64,000 nt of DNA from Polyangium mundeleinium. GTDB lineage: Bacteria > Myxococcota_A > Polyangia > Polyangiales > Polyangiaceae. The translations under genes were made by a program, and so were the position numbers. Under the pieces are notes generated by a model, which saw only the letters and a list, made by a program, of their open reading frames with translations, did no database searches and had not been told where the DNA came from. Positions 9,089 through 19,370 of the stretch are shown piece after piece. The stretch spans positions 2,969,711 to 3,033,710 of the forward strand of contig NZ_JAQNDO010000001.1 in the NCBI RefSeq assembly GCF_028369105.1, given 5' to 3'. Position 1 is the first letter of the stretch, and each line of letters starts with the position of its first letter.

Positions 9089-9801
9089 ATGTCTCCTCGA
9101 AACACCCTGCAATACCTCCTCGTTTTTCCCCTTCTCCCCGCCTGCGCGGGCCCCGATCCCGAATTCCTCGCGGACGAAACCGAATCCATCGCCGAGGATG
9201 TGTCCGCGATCGCGCGACGCTGCGAGGACGGCTCCGATTGCGCCGGCGGGCTCGGCTGCGTCCAGGGAGTCTGCGCGGCGTGCAATCGTCACGCACACTG
9301 CGCGAGCAACGTGTGCGACCTTTACCAGGGCGGCCGGTGCATCCCCGAAAAAGAGGTCCTTTATGTGGGCCGCGAGGTGGTCACGCATTACGAAGAATGT
9401 GATAACGCCACGGGTGTGAGGCACGATCCCTTCTGCCAGATCCGGGACGCCATTCCGGCGCTGGGCAACGGCAAAACGGTGATCCGCGTCGCCCCGGGCT
9501 TTTATTTGCCGTTTCACGTGAGCGGCGGCGAGGTGTTCGCCGTGTATGGTCCGGCTGGCGAGGGCGGGATCGCCCAGGTCACCGAGGAGGACGTGGGCGG
9601 GCTCAGCGTGCGCGGCGGCGCGCGTGTCGTGCTCGATGGGCTCGAGCTCGGCCGCTATTCGCACAGCTCCGGCGTGCGCTGCGAGGGCCCGGGCACACGC
9701 GTCGTCGTGCGGCGCAGCCAGATCTTCGCCGACACACGGGCGCCCATGCACTCGAATGGCTGTGACCTCCGGCTCGAGCACACGGAGGTGTTCACGCGCG
9801 A

Positions 9802-9805
<4 letters not shown>
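9089..9805 (+). CDS. Cys-rich putative lipoprotein with short beta-helix part
   Basis: A 238-residue exported protein beginning with a short hydrophobic signal that ends in LLPAC, a possible lipobox. Residues about 45-90 hold eight closely spaced cysteines (RCEDGSDCAGGLGC and following), typical of the small disulfide modules in myxobacterial surface proteins. The rest has the Gly/Val-rich rhythm of a right-handed beta-helix (VIRVAPGFY, RVVLDGLELG, VVVRRSQIF) but only about four turns, fewer than usual. The gene may be shortened; its TAA overlaps the TAA of the convergent kinase gene by two bases. Function unknown. Confidence 0.7.
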
Positions 9806-12540
<2,735 letters not shown>

Positions 12541-12562
12541 GGTTGTTCCGAAAGGGGGCTTG

Positions 12563-13540
12563 TCAGCGCGCGTGACGGAGCTCCGCCAGCATTCCCTGGT
12601 AGGCGCGCTCGCGCTCGCGGTGCCGCCGGAGTTCGAGGGCCATGCGGATGCGCGCCCGGAGCAGCACCCTGTGGAAGGGCTTCGTCACGTAATCGTCGGC
12701 GCCGCGTTCGAGCGCGGAGACCACGCCGTCGAACTCGTCGAGCGCGGAGAGCACGATGATCGGCGCGCGCCCGAGCAGGTCCTCCGCCCGGAGGACGTCG
12801 AGCACCTCGATGCCGCTCCGATCCGGCATGACGAGGTCGAGCAGGACGAGATCAAATGCGCGCGCCCGGAGGAGCTCGAGCGCCGCGTCGCCGCCGCTCG
12901 CCTCCTCGACGTCGTGCCCCTGTCGGACGAGCCATTGGCGCAACACGTCCCGCGTGACCGAATTGTCGTCGACGAGCAGGATGTGGCCCCGCTCGGCGGA
13001 CGGCGCCTCGGCGAGGCGCGCCTCGTTCGTCGGATCCGCGGCCTTCGGCATGCCGCCAAGGGGGGGCGCGTGCGGCAAGAGCTCGAGCGCGTATCCGGCG
13101 AGGAGATCGTTCAGCATCACGCCCGCCGCCTGAATGCGGCAGAGCGTGGGGATGAGGGCGTATTGCCCGGCGCCCTCGGCCGCGGCGACGAGGCGCACGC
13201 AGAGGGGCGCGATGGCCGAGGCAGGCTCCGCGCAGGCGTCGCCGAGCGCGCGCACGAGGCGCGGCAAGGTCGACGTCGAGAGCGCCCGCAATGCCTCCGC
13301 GCCGAGGCGCTCGTTCACGAGCGCGAGGACGGCCGCGCCGGCGCCGCGCAAGGCCTCGAGCTCGGTTCGGAGCGCCTCGGGGCCCTCCAGCGTCTCCAGG
13401 AGGTCCTCGCTGTATCCGATCACGGCCGTGAGCGAGGTTCGCAATTCGTGGCGCAAATGCGCGACGAGGCGCCGCAGCTCCTCCTCGCCGGGCGGGGGGC
13501 GGCTCGGGGGCATGGTGTCGGGGCGATGGGATGGGCTCAT
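12563..13540 (-). CDS. response regulator with HisKA-like N-terminal domain
   Basis: A 325-residue protein with an unusual order. Residues 22-150 resemble a dimerisation/phosphotransfer bundle, with an H-box-like LRHELRTSLTAVIGYSE containing H31, but no ATP-binding domain follows. Residues 186-305 are a full receiver domain with the acidic pair at 191-192, phospho-acceptor D235 in LLDLVMPD, a Ser in IVLSALDE and Lys in YVTKPF. There is no DNA-binding output domain. It could relay phosphate between the partner kinase (22 bases downstream) and the small regulator upstream, whose stop overlaps this start in an ATGA. Whether H31 is phosphorylated is unknown. Confidence 0.8.
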   Translation of the reverse strand: MSPSHRPDTMPPSRPPPGEEELRRLVAHLRHELRTSLTAVIGYSEDLLETLEGPEALRTELEALRGAGAAVLALVNERLGAEALRALSTSTLPRLVRALGDACAEPASAIAPLCVRLVAAAEGAGQYALIPTLCRIQAAGVMLNDLLAGYALELLPHAPPLGGMPKAADPTNEARLAEAPSAERGHILLVDDNSVTRDVLRQWLVRQGHDVEEASGGDAALELLRARAFDLVLLDLVMPDRSGIEVLDVLRAEDLLGRAPIIVLSALDEFDGVVSALERGADDYVTKPFHRVLLRARIRMALELRRHRERERAYQGMLAELRHAR

Positions 13541-13911
13541 GAGGCCCTCCTCGCCAGCAGCGTCCGCATTTTTTCGAGCAGGCGGTCGATATCCACGGGT
13601 TTGACGTCGTACTCGTCCGCGCCGGCCGCGAAGGCGCGCGCGCGGTCCTCGGGCATTGCGCGCGCGGTGAGCACGACGATCGGCACGTCGCGCGTCCGCG
13701 CGTCCTCCTTGAGCTTGCGGATGACCTCCAGGCCGTCGATGTCCGGCAAGGTCATATCCATCAGGATCAGGTCCGGCAGCGCTTCGGCGACCCTGCGTAG
13801 GCTTGTGCCCCCGTCCTCCGCGAGCCGCACGGAAAACCCCCGGCGCACGAGGCGGCGCGAGAGCATCTCCCGGTTCATTTCATTGTCCTCGACGAGCAGG
13901 ATGTCGGACAT
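13537..13911 (-). CDS. single-domain response regulator (receiver only)
   Basis: A 124-residue CheY-like protein. The start at 13911 (MSDILLVEDNE) is preferred over upstream codons because GGGAGG lies at a good distance and receivers begin here. It has the acidic pocket ED near residue 8, phospho-acceptor D52 in LILMDMTLPD, Thr in VVLTARA and Lys in YDVKPVD. It has no output domain, so it acts through protein contacts or in a phosphorelay. Its end overlaps the next gene by four bases (ATGA), which indicates coupled translation. The likely donor is the permease-kinase fusion or the HisKA-like protein of the same operon. Confidence 0.9.
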   Translation of the reverse strand: MSDILLVEDNEMNREMLSRRLVRRGFSVRLAEDGGTSLRRVAEALPDLILMDMTLPDIDGLEVIRKLKEDARTRDVPIVVLTARAMPEDRARAFAAGADEYDVKPVDIDRLLEKMRTLLARRAS

Positions 13912-13933
13912 GGCGGCGGCCTCCCTTCGCGTG

Positions 13934-14638
13934 CTAGACGCTGCGGCCGGTGGGTTTGTCAAGGCGCCGGAGCGCGAATTGCAATGCGGCCTGGAGCTTT
14001 CCGAACGAGAGGAGCTCGCCGAGCGCGACGTCGAGCGCGACGAGCGCGGCAGCGACGCGCGGCGAGAGCCCCGAGAGCAGGCAGGTGGTGCCGAGCAGGC
14101 CGGCGGCGCGGCTCATTTTGACGAGGTGGTCGGCGGTCTCGGCGTCCACGTCGTCGACGCCGGTCAGGTCGAGCACGACGAACGTGCTCTGCGTGTCCAC
14201 GACCGCTTCGAGCAGGCCGCCCATCATTTCAGAGGCCCGGCGCGCGTCGAGCTCGCCCACGATGGGCAAGACGAGGATCCGGTCCCATACCTGGATGACG
14301 GGCGTGAAGAGCGCGCGGATGGTCCGCTGCTGCTCCTCGATCTTCTCGAGCTTGTCGGTGAGCTCCAGCGTCCGCTCCCGCACCTTTTCTTCGAGCCGTT
14401 CGTTGGCCTGCCGCAGCGCTTCCCGGGACGACGCGAGCTCCTTCTGGAACGACGCGAGCTTCTGGTACGCGTCCGAGAGCGAGTCGTTCACCGATTTCCA
14501 GAACGCTTGCTGCTGCTGCGACTCCCGCTGCATTTTTTTGATCTGCCAGAACGCCGCCTCCAGCTCCTTGCCAGAGAGGACGGCGCCCTCGGGAATCTCG
14601 CCGGCTCGAAAGAACTCCTGCGCAGACAATTCGGGCAT
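13934..14638 (-). CDS. STAS-domain protein with coiled coil (RsbR-like)
   Basis: A 234-residue cytosolic protein, first gene of the signalling operon. Residues about 30-110 are strongly helical and heptad-like (QQQQAFWKSVN through ERTLELTDKLEKIEEQQ), followed by a STAS domain at about 112-225. The domain shows the ILVLPIVGELDARR entry strand and a VVLDLTGVDDVDAETADHLVKM segment around the usual phosphorylation loop. The layout matches RsbR-type co-antagonists of stressosome-like complexes, where a kinase such as RsbT modifies Ser or Thr. No RsbT gene is adjacent; here it accompanies histidine-kinase components instead, so a mixed signalling pathway is possible. Confidence 0.85.
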   Translation of the reverse strand: MPELSAQEFFRAGEIPEGAVLSGKELEAAFWQIKKMQRESQQQQAFWKSVNDSLSDAYQKLASFQKELASSREALRQANERLEEKVRERTLELTDKLEKIEEQQRTIRALFTPVIQVWDRILVLPIVGELDARRASEMMGGLLEAVVDTQSTFVVLDLTGVDDVDAETADHLVKMSRAAGLLGTTCLLSGLSPRVAAALVALDVALGELLSFGKLQAALQFALRRLDKPTGRSV

Positions 14639-14820
14639 CGCGACCCCCGCTCCTGCCCACCCCCATAACCCTGGACACGAGCTTACCAGAGGTCGAGAAG
14701 ACGACCAAGTCCGGACGACGTGTCATTTCCGGGATCCGGTTTGCCGGATTCCACCATGCACCGGCAATCCAGCGCACGTGCTTGGTCTACGACGCGGTGC
14801 GCATCGACCAGGGAGCAGGA

Positions 14821-15810
14821 TCACTCGTCGATTGCGACGAGGTAGTCGTCGAGCGGCGGCACCTTGTCGATGATGCCGAGCTCGAGGAGCTGCTTGCTGA
14901 GCGTATCCCAGCGCTCGCGCGTCATCATGCCGAGCTTTTTCGTCTGCGCATTCTCGACGAGCGTCTTCTGCGCCGCGGCGACGGCGGTGAACGTCTCGGC
15001 GTCCATCGTGGTGTTGAGCTTTTGCATCACCGCATTCGCGGGGGCCGGGTCGTCGAGGTAGGCGCGCCAGCCTTCCCGCGCGGCGCGCACGAATGCGCGG
15101 ACGCGCTCCGGGTTCTCTTTCCAGAACGCCTTTCGCGTGATGATGACCGTGGCGTACGGGTCATACCCTTCGTCGGCGACGAGAAAGACCTTCGGCTCCG
15201 CGCCCTTCTTTCGCGCCGCGATCGGCTCCGACGTGATGAAGCATTGCTGGGCGTACTCCTTGTCCACGACGAACCGGGCGATGCCGCCGTCGTAGGGCAC
15301 GACCTTCACCTTATCGAAACCGTATTTCTTCTTGAGGTACGCGGCATACGCGGTGCCCGGCTCGATCGCGAGGGTGCCGCCCGCGAAGACGTCGGCCATG
15401 GTCTTTGCCTCGCGCGAGGCGTGGACCATGATGGCCTGCGGGAAGGTCTGGTACGTCGCGAAGATCGGGACGACGTCGGCGCCACGCGCGCGGGCGATGA
15501 CGACCTCGTCCCCGCCGACGACGCCGAAATCGCTCTGCCCGTTCGCGACCATCTGCAGGACGGGCACGCCCGCGCCGCCGGGCATGATTTCGACGTCGAG
15601 CCCGGCGCGCTTGAACGCGCCTCCGTCACGCGCCGCGTAAAACCCTCCGAACTCGGGCTCGGCCACCCAGTTCAGCGTGAGCTTGACCTTGCCGGCGCCC
15701 GCGCCCCCGCCCTCGGCAGAGCCCTTGCAGCCCGCGGCGCTCGCGAGGAGGCCGAGCGAGAGGAGGAGCCAGGTGCGGCGAGGCAGGCAGGAGGGAGGCG
15801 CCGTTCTCAT
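14821..15810 (-). CDS. NMT1/THI5-like ABC transporter substrate-binding lipoprotein
   Basis: A 329-residue lipoprotein. The start at 15810 gives a signal peptide with lipobox ASAAGC. The mature protein resembles periplasmic binding proteins of the NitT/TauT/THI5 group: LTLNWVAEPEFGGFYAARD near the start, a GGAGVPVLQMVANGQSDFGVVGGDE hinge region and a late WDTLSKQLLELG helix. These proteins bind nitrate, sulfonates or thiamine pyrimidine precursors. No ABC ATPase or permease lies beside it, so it must work with components elsewhere or have another role. A longer frame upstream to 16017 belongs to the shadow of the redoxin gene. Confidence 0.82.
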   Translation of the reverse strand: MRTAPPSCLPRRTWLLLSLGLLASAAGCKGSAEGGGAGAGKVKLTLNWVAEPEFGGFYAARDGGAFKRAGLDVEIMPGGAGVPVLQMVANGQSDFGVVGGDEVVIARARGADVVPIFATYQTFPQAIMVHASREAKTMADVFAGGTLAIEPGTAYAAYLKKKYGFDKVKVVPYDGGIARFVVDKEYAQQCFITSEPIAARKKGAEPKVFLVADEGYDPYATVIITRKAFWKENPERVRAFVRAAREGWRAYLDDPAPANAVMQKLNTTMDAETFTAVAAAQKTLVENAQTKKLGMMTRERWDTLSKQLLELGIIDKVPPLDDYLVAIDE

Positions 15811-15851
15811 GGGAGAAGGTTGATCCCACGGCCGCGGATGCGCTGCAAGCC

Positions 15852-16418
15852 TCAGCGGACCTGCGCCCGGAGGAGCGCAAACAGCTTGCTCCGCGCCGGG
15901 GCGTCGAGCTTGCCGTCCGCCGCGTATTCGATCCGCCCGTCCTTGCCCACGAGCACCACGCTGCTCACGCCGCGCCGCAGGCCGTACGTCTTCCGGAATG
16001 CGCCATCCCAGTCGCAATAGATGGTCTGCCCGACCTCCACGGCCTTTTTGCGCACAGAGCGCTCGGCGAAGCCGCGCAGCGGCCAGGCGCGATAATCACT
16101 CGTATCGGCAATGGCCACGAACTGGATCTGTTTGGCCTCGGCTTTCGTGTCCGCGAGCTTGTTGAGCTCGTCCTTCAAAGCCCGGTTTTGCGCCGCCGAC
16201 TTGCGATCCTCGTAAAGGATGAGCGTCGGCTTCGGCCGGGGAAACCCGAGGTCCATGACGCGCCCGTCCGGATCCTCGACGACCACCCGCCGCACCGGCT
16301 GGCCCACGCGCGGCAGGGCGAGCGCCGAGCCCGCGGGGATCAAAAGAAACAGGACCAGAAAAGCCGTCCCGAGGATTCCGGGAAATCCCCGCATTTTCCG
16401 GACGAACGCTTGCTTCAT
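15852..16418 (-). CDS. exported redoxin-domain protein (YtfJ-like)
   Basis: A 188-residue protein with a signal peptide (hydrophobic ILGTAFLVLFLLIPAGSALA, cut before LPRVG). The start at 16418 is supported by GGAGG seven bases upstream; the frame is open further but runs into a noncoding tandem repeat. The fold follows the thioredoxin-like redoxin pattern: a VGQPV lead, PTLILYEDRKSAAQNRALKDEL strand-helix, IQFVAIAD strand and GVSSVVLVGKDG strand. It lacks a CxxC motif; a single Cys occurs in IYCDWDGAF. This resembles the YtfJ-like periplasmic group, whose role is unclear. It may form an operon with the binding protein 41 bases downstream. Confidence 0.7.
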   Translation of the reverse strand: MKQAFVRKMRGFPGILGTAFLVLFLLIPAGSALALPRVGQPVRRVVVEDPDGRVMDLGFPRPKPTLILYEDRKSAAQNRALKDELNKLADTKAEAKQIQFVAIADTSDYRAWPLRGFAERSVRKKAVEVGQTIYCDWDGAFRKTYGLRRGVSSVVLVGKDGRIEYAADGKLDAPARSKLFALLRAQVR

Positions 16419-16550
16419 GGGATTGCCTCCTCGCCCCGATCGTCCGGGGGACGCGGGGCGTAGCACCGGTGGGTACAGGAGGCATGCCGAGGCAGGGCGG
16501 TATCTTCGGAATCGGGGGGACGCATCTCCAGAGGTCCCCCGCCCGATTTC

Positions 16551-16688
16551 GACGTGTCCGGTTCGCCCGCCGGAGCTCTCGCGCGCCATCCTGACGCGTC
16601 CGGATCGTCCTTGGGAGCTCTCGCGCGCCCTCCCGACGTGTCCGGCGCGTCCTTGGGAGCTCTTGCGCGCGATCCCGACGCGTCCGGA
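16551..16688. repeat. 42-bp tandem repeat, 3.3 copies
   Basis: Three consecutive 42-bp units start at 16551, 16593 and 16635, and a fourth begins at 16677 and breaks off after about 12 bases. Each unit opens with GACGYGTCCGG, contains GGAGCTCTYGCGCGC in its middle and ends with a variable YC-rich pair. Units 2 and 3 differ at only a few positions. The repeat lies between the stop of the hypothetical gene at 16699 and the start of the redoxin gene at 16418, both on the minus strand. A period of 42 equals 14 codons, but none of the overlapping frames looks like a real gene. Role unknown. Confidence 0.85.
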
Positions 16689-16698
16689 CGCTCGTTCT

Positions 16699-17355
16699 TC
16701 AGCCTTCCGAGCCGCCGCCCTTCTTCCGCCTCGCGCCGCTCGGCCTGGGGAAGAACTTCTCTGCGGCGGATTTTCCGAGCTCGCTGACGAGCAGACCATA
16801 CACCTTGGTCATGAGCCGCCGAAAGGCGTCCTCGGCGGCGTCGAGCCGGGTCGAGGCGAGCGACTCCGCGGTCAGGGACGCGGCGAGGGCTTTCTCGGCG
16901 GCTTCGAAGGCGGCGAGGCCGGCGGTGATCTTCGGGACGGCGTCGTTTCGGACCTCGTCATTCGCGGGGAGATGCTCGCTCAACCGCTTCTGGAGCTCGT
17001 CGTATCGCTTCTTTTCCTCGTCGAGGGGGGCGGCAGTGTAGTATCCGATGCCTTCGGGGAAGATGAGCGTATACGGCGCCTTCTTGACGGCGTCGGCGCT
17101 CCGCCCGGCGAGGCGCGCGCGCGCGTCTTGCGCGATGGTATCGAGCTCGTCGTCGGCCGCGTCGCGATCGGCGCGCGCGTCCTGCACGGGGCCCTTCGAA
17201 TCTTCCCATTCACGACCGTGCTGGAGGACGAGGAGCGTCGCCGCCTCGACGTCGGCCGCGAGTCCGGCCCGCAGGGCCCGGCGGAGGCGCCGCGAGACGT
17301 AACGGCCGTAATGGACATTGTGGTTGAACGCGGCGTCTTCGTCGGGGGGGCGCAT
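16699..17355 (-). CDS. hypothetical helical protein
   Basis: A 218-residue protein that I do not recognise. It is rich in Ala, Arg, Asp and Glu, with predicted long helices throughout (for example DARADRDAADDELDTIAQDARARL), only one short aromatic patch (TLIFPEGIGYYTAAPLD at about 97-113) and no cysteine. It ends in a basic, Gly-rich tail. There is no signal peptide or membrane segment. The ATG at 17355 begins MRPPDEDAAFNHNVHYG. The coding character is supported by a long frame with high G/C at third positions. It lies next to the 42-bp repeat and downstream of another helical hypothetical gene. Confidence 0.6.
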   Translation of the reverse strand: MRPPDEDAAFNHNVHYGRYVSRRLRRALRAGLAADVEAATLLVLQHGREWEDSKGPVQDARADRDAADDELDTIAQDARARLAGRSADAVKKAPYTLIFPEGIGYYTAAPLDEEKKRYDELQKRLSEHLPANDEVRNDAVPKITAGLAAFEAAEKALAASLTAESLASTRLDAAEDAFRRLMTKVYGLLVSELGKSAAEKFFPRPSGARRKKGGGSEG

Positions 17356-17463
17356 GGGAATGGGGTCTCCTTCTTCGATCGGGAAGGCAGGCTACGGGGG
17401 AATGGGGGAAGGTGTCAAGAGGATGACGGTGGCCGGTGGAGGGAGGGCCTGCGCAGGGTGTGC

Positions 17464-18585
17464 TCACGGGCCGCTTCGTTGCGCTTCGAGCTTGTCCCGG
17501 AGCTCGCGCAGAGAACGGAGCATGGATTGGTAATACGTCGGGGTCAGGCCTGCCTGCATGGGAACCTCGCCTTTCGCCTGTGCCTCGCTCCGGCGCTTTA
17601 GCTCCGCGTCGAGCCCACGCTCGAGCTCCGCGACGAGGGGTTCGAGCACGGCGAGGCCCTCCTCGGGCTTGTGGTTGCGCAAGCAGGCTTCCACGTACCT
17701 ACGTGCCATCCAGCATTGTTCCCAGAGCTCCGGGAAGCCCAGGCGAACCACCTCGTTCCAGGCCTCGCGGCAGACCTCGAAGGGTTGTTCGAGCATGGTT
17801 GCTGCCCTGAGCAGATCGTCGGCGATGCGTTCCTTCACGCTGAGCACGAGGTCCTGGGTGGCTTCGTCTTCGCCGGCGCGGGCCGTGAACTCCGCCTCGA
17901 CCCGCTTGTAATCGGCAGCGACGTCGGCGAAGCTCCGCTCCCGTGTCCTCGCGAAGGTTTTGTAAACGGCGAGGCACGCTTCGGAAAACTCGTCCCAGAG
18001 CGCATCGTTCCTCTCCTCTTCCGGGGTGGGAGGGTGCGCCTCGTCGAGCCGCCGGGTGCTTCGCTCTGGGTTGGGCTCTCCCCTCTGCTGCGCCAGAAGC
18101 GCGCCCTGGAGGTCGCCCAGGTTCGCCAGCTCCTGCTCGTAAAGGCCCGTGAACGTCTGCGCTGCCTTGGCTTCCTCGAACCCGCGCTCGAGCTCGGCGA
18201 GGAGGGGTTCGAGCACGGCCAGCCCCTCTTCGGTTTTCTCGTCATACCGGCAGCAATCCGCGTAAAACCTGCTCGCATCGCACCTCGCAGCGAGGTCTTT
18301 GAAGCCAAGGCGAACCGCCTCGTTCCAGGCTGCACGGCAGGCCTCGAAGGGCGGGTGCTTTTCGTATGCGAGCGAGAGGATGGTTTCGGCGATGCCCCGT
18401 CTCGTCTCGAGCACATGGAATTCATTGTCGGGTGCGCGCGCCACGAACTCGGCCTCGAGCCGACGGTGGTCGTTGACGGCCTCAGCGAAGGTACGGGTCC
18501 GCTCCAGCGATTCGACCAGGAGCCTGACATTGGCCACGACGAACTCCTTGCTGAGCTCGTCGCTCTCTTCTTCTTTCGTGGTCAT
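17464..18585 (-). CDS. hypothetical protein made of two internal repeats
   Basis: A 373-residue, Glu- and Leu-rich cytosolic protein of unknown function. It consists of two related halves, about residues 20-165 and 208-365. Both contain an ERTR/TRER-F-A-D turn, an FEACRAAWNEAVRLGF or FEVCREAWNEVVRLGF helix, a following Cys-containing helix and the shared stretch EEGLAVLEPL-x-AELERG. A charged Pro-rich linker joins them. The helix pairs look like TPR-type repeats, so a scaffold role is plausible. No start-codon rival is close to the ATG at 18585. No similarity to a named family is evident by eye. Confidence 0.65.
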   Translation of the reverse strand: MTTKEEESDELSKEFVVANVRLLVESLERTRTFAEAVNDHRRLEAEFVARAPDNEFHVLETRRGIAETILSLAYEKHPPFEACRAAWNEAVRLGFKDLAARCDASRFYADCCRYDEKTEEGLAVLEPLLAELERGFEEAKAAQTFTGLYEQELANLGDLQGALLAQQRGEPNPERSTRRLDEAHPPTPEEERNDALWDEFSEACLAVYKTFARTRERSFADVAADYKRVEAEFTARAGEDEATQDLVLSVKERIADDLLRAATMLEQPFEVCREAWNEVVRLGFPELWEQCWMARRYVEACLRNHKPEEGLAVLEPLVAELERGLDAELKRRSEAQAKGEVPMQAGLTPTYYQSMLRSLRELRDKLEAQRSGP

Positions 18586-18613
18586 GTTCGTCCTACGACT
18601 GCCGTTTGTGTGA

Positions 18614-19339
18614 TTACTTTGGATACTTGCACGATACGAGTTCGTCGCCGAGCGGGATCATGTCGGGCCATTTGCCGTTCGAACACTTCTTCCAGCACGC
18701 GTGGCACAAGCTCGCCCCCCGATGTTCCCCCGGTCCGTTCCACGGATGCTTCTCCAGGCAAGCGCCCAGCTGGTCACTACAAGTCTCTTTCTTCCTTCGA
18801 CCCGCCTCCGCAATCTCCGACTTGCCAATCTCCACCGACGCGGCGATCACGACGACGATGGGGGCCGCCTCGATGATGAGGTCGGCGAGGGCGATCGCCA
18901 CGACCACGAGCGCAGGGTTGCCGACGAGCCCGCGCTCGGCCGGTGTCTGCCCGTTCGCAGGAGCGGGCGACGCGGACAGGCGCAGCTTGCGCATCCTGAG
19001 CAAATCCTCCGGGATGGTCATGCCTCGCAGCGCGAGCCGCATGCAGCCCGTGAGATCGGCGTGGGCCACGCCCTTCGACGCCACATCGATCACGCGGCCG
19101 TCTTCGTCGACCTTCACCGCGACGTCGAACGTGTAGTATCCCCCCGAAAGGTCACCACCGAACTCATCCACGCATTCGCGCAGGCGCTCCGCGGTGGCGA
19201 CGGGGACGCGCGGGCGGTCGTCCTGCTGCGCCAGTTGTCGGACCGTGGCCCCGCAGCCGAGCGGCACGAGCGCCGTCGTCGCGCAAGCGAGGAGCCCGCC
19301 GGAGACGAGGGTTCGTACACGCGGAGAGAAAGCACGCAT
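18614..19339 (-). CDS. lipoprotein with TonB-C-like and Cys-rich C-terminal parts
   Basis: A 241-residue protein. The start at 19339 gives a signal peptide ending in LVPLGC, a plausible lipobox. Residues about 45-110 resemble the TonB C-terminal/AgmX-type fold common in myxobacterial lipoproteins: YYTFDVAVKVDEDGRVIDV then a Cys-Met pair in LTGCMRLALRGM. A hydrophobic stretch near 150-175 (ALVVVAIALADLIIEAAPIVVVIAA) may cross a membrane or lie in a bundle. The last 45 residues contain seven cysteines (CSDQLGAC, CHACWKKC, CKYPK) of unknown function. A related TonB-C-like lipoprotein lies at 21367, on the other side of the ABC exporter gene. Confidence 0.65.
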   Translation of the reverse strand: MRAFSPRVRTLVSGGLLACATTALVPLGCGATVRQLAQQDDRPRVPVATAERLRECVDEFGGDLSGGYYTFDVAVKVDEDGRVIDVASKGVAHADLTGCMRLALRGMTIPEDLLRMRKLRLSASPAPANGQTPAERGLVGNPALVVVAIALADLIIEAAPIVVVIAASVEIGKSEIAEAGRRKKETCSDQLGACLEKHPWNGPGEHRGASLCHACWKKCSNGKWPDMIPLGDELVSCKYPK

Positions 19340-19370
19340 ACCCAAGCGGACCACGCCACAAAGACTCGCG

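Noticed and set aside
16419-16799. N-terminal extension of the redoxin gene through the tandem repeat
   Set aside because: The ATG at 16418 has GGAGG and a signal peptide, whereas the extension is low-complexity repeat translation.
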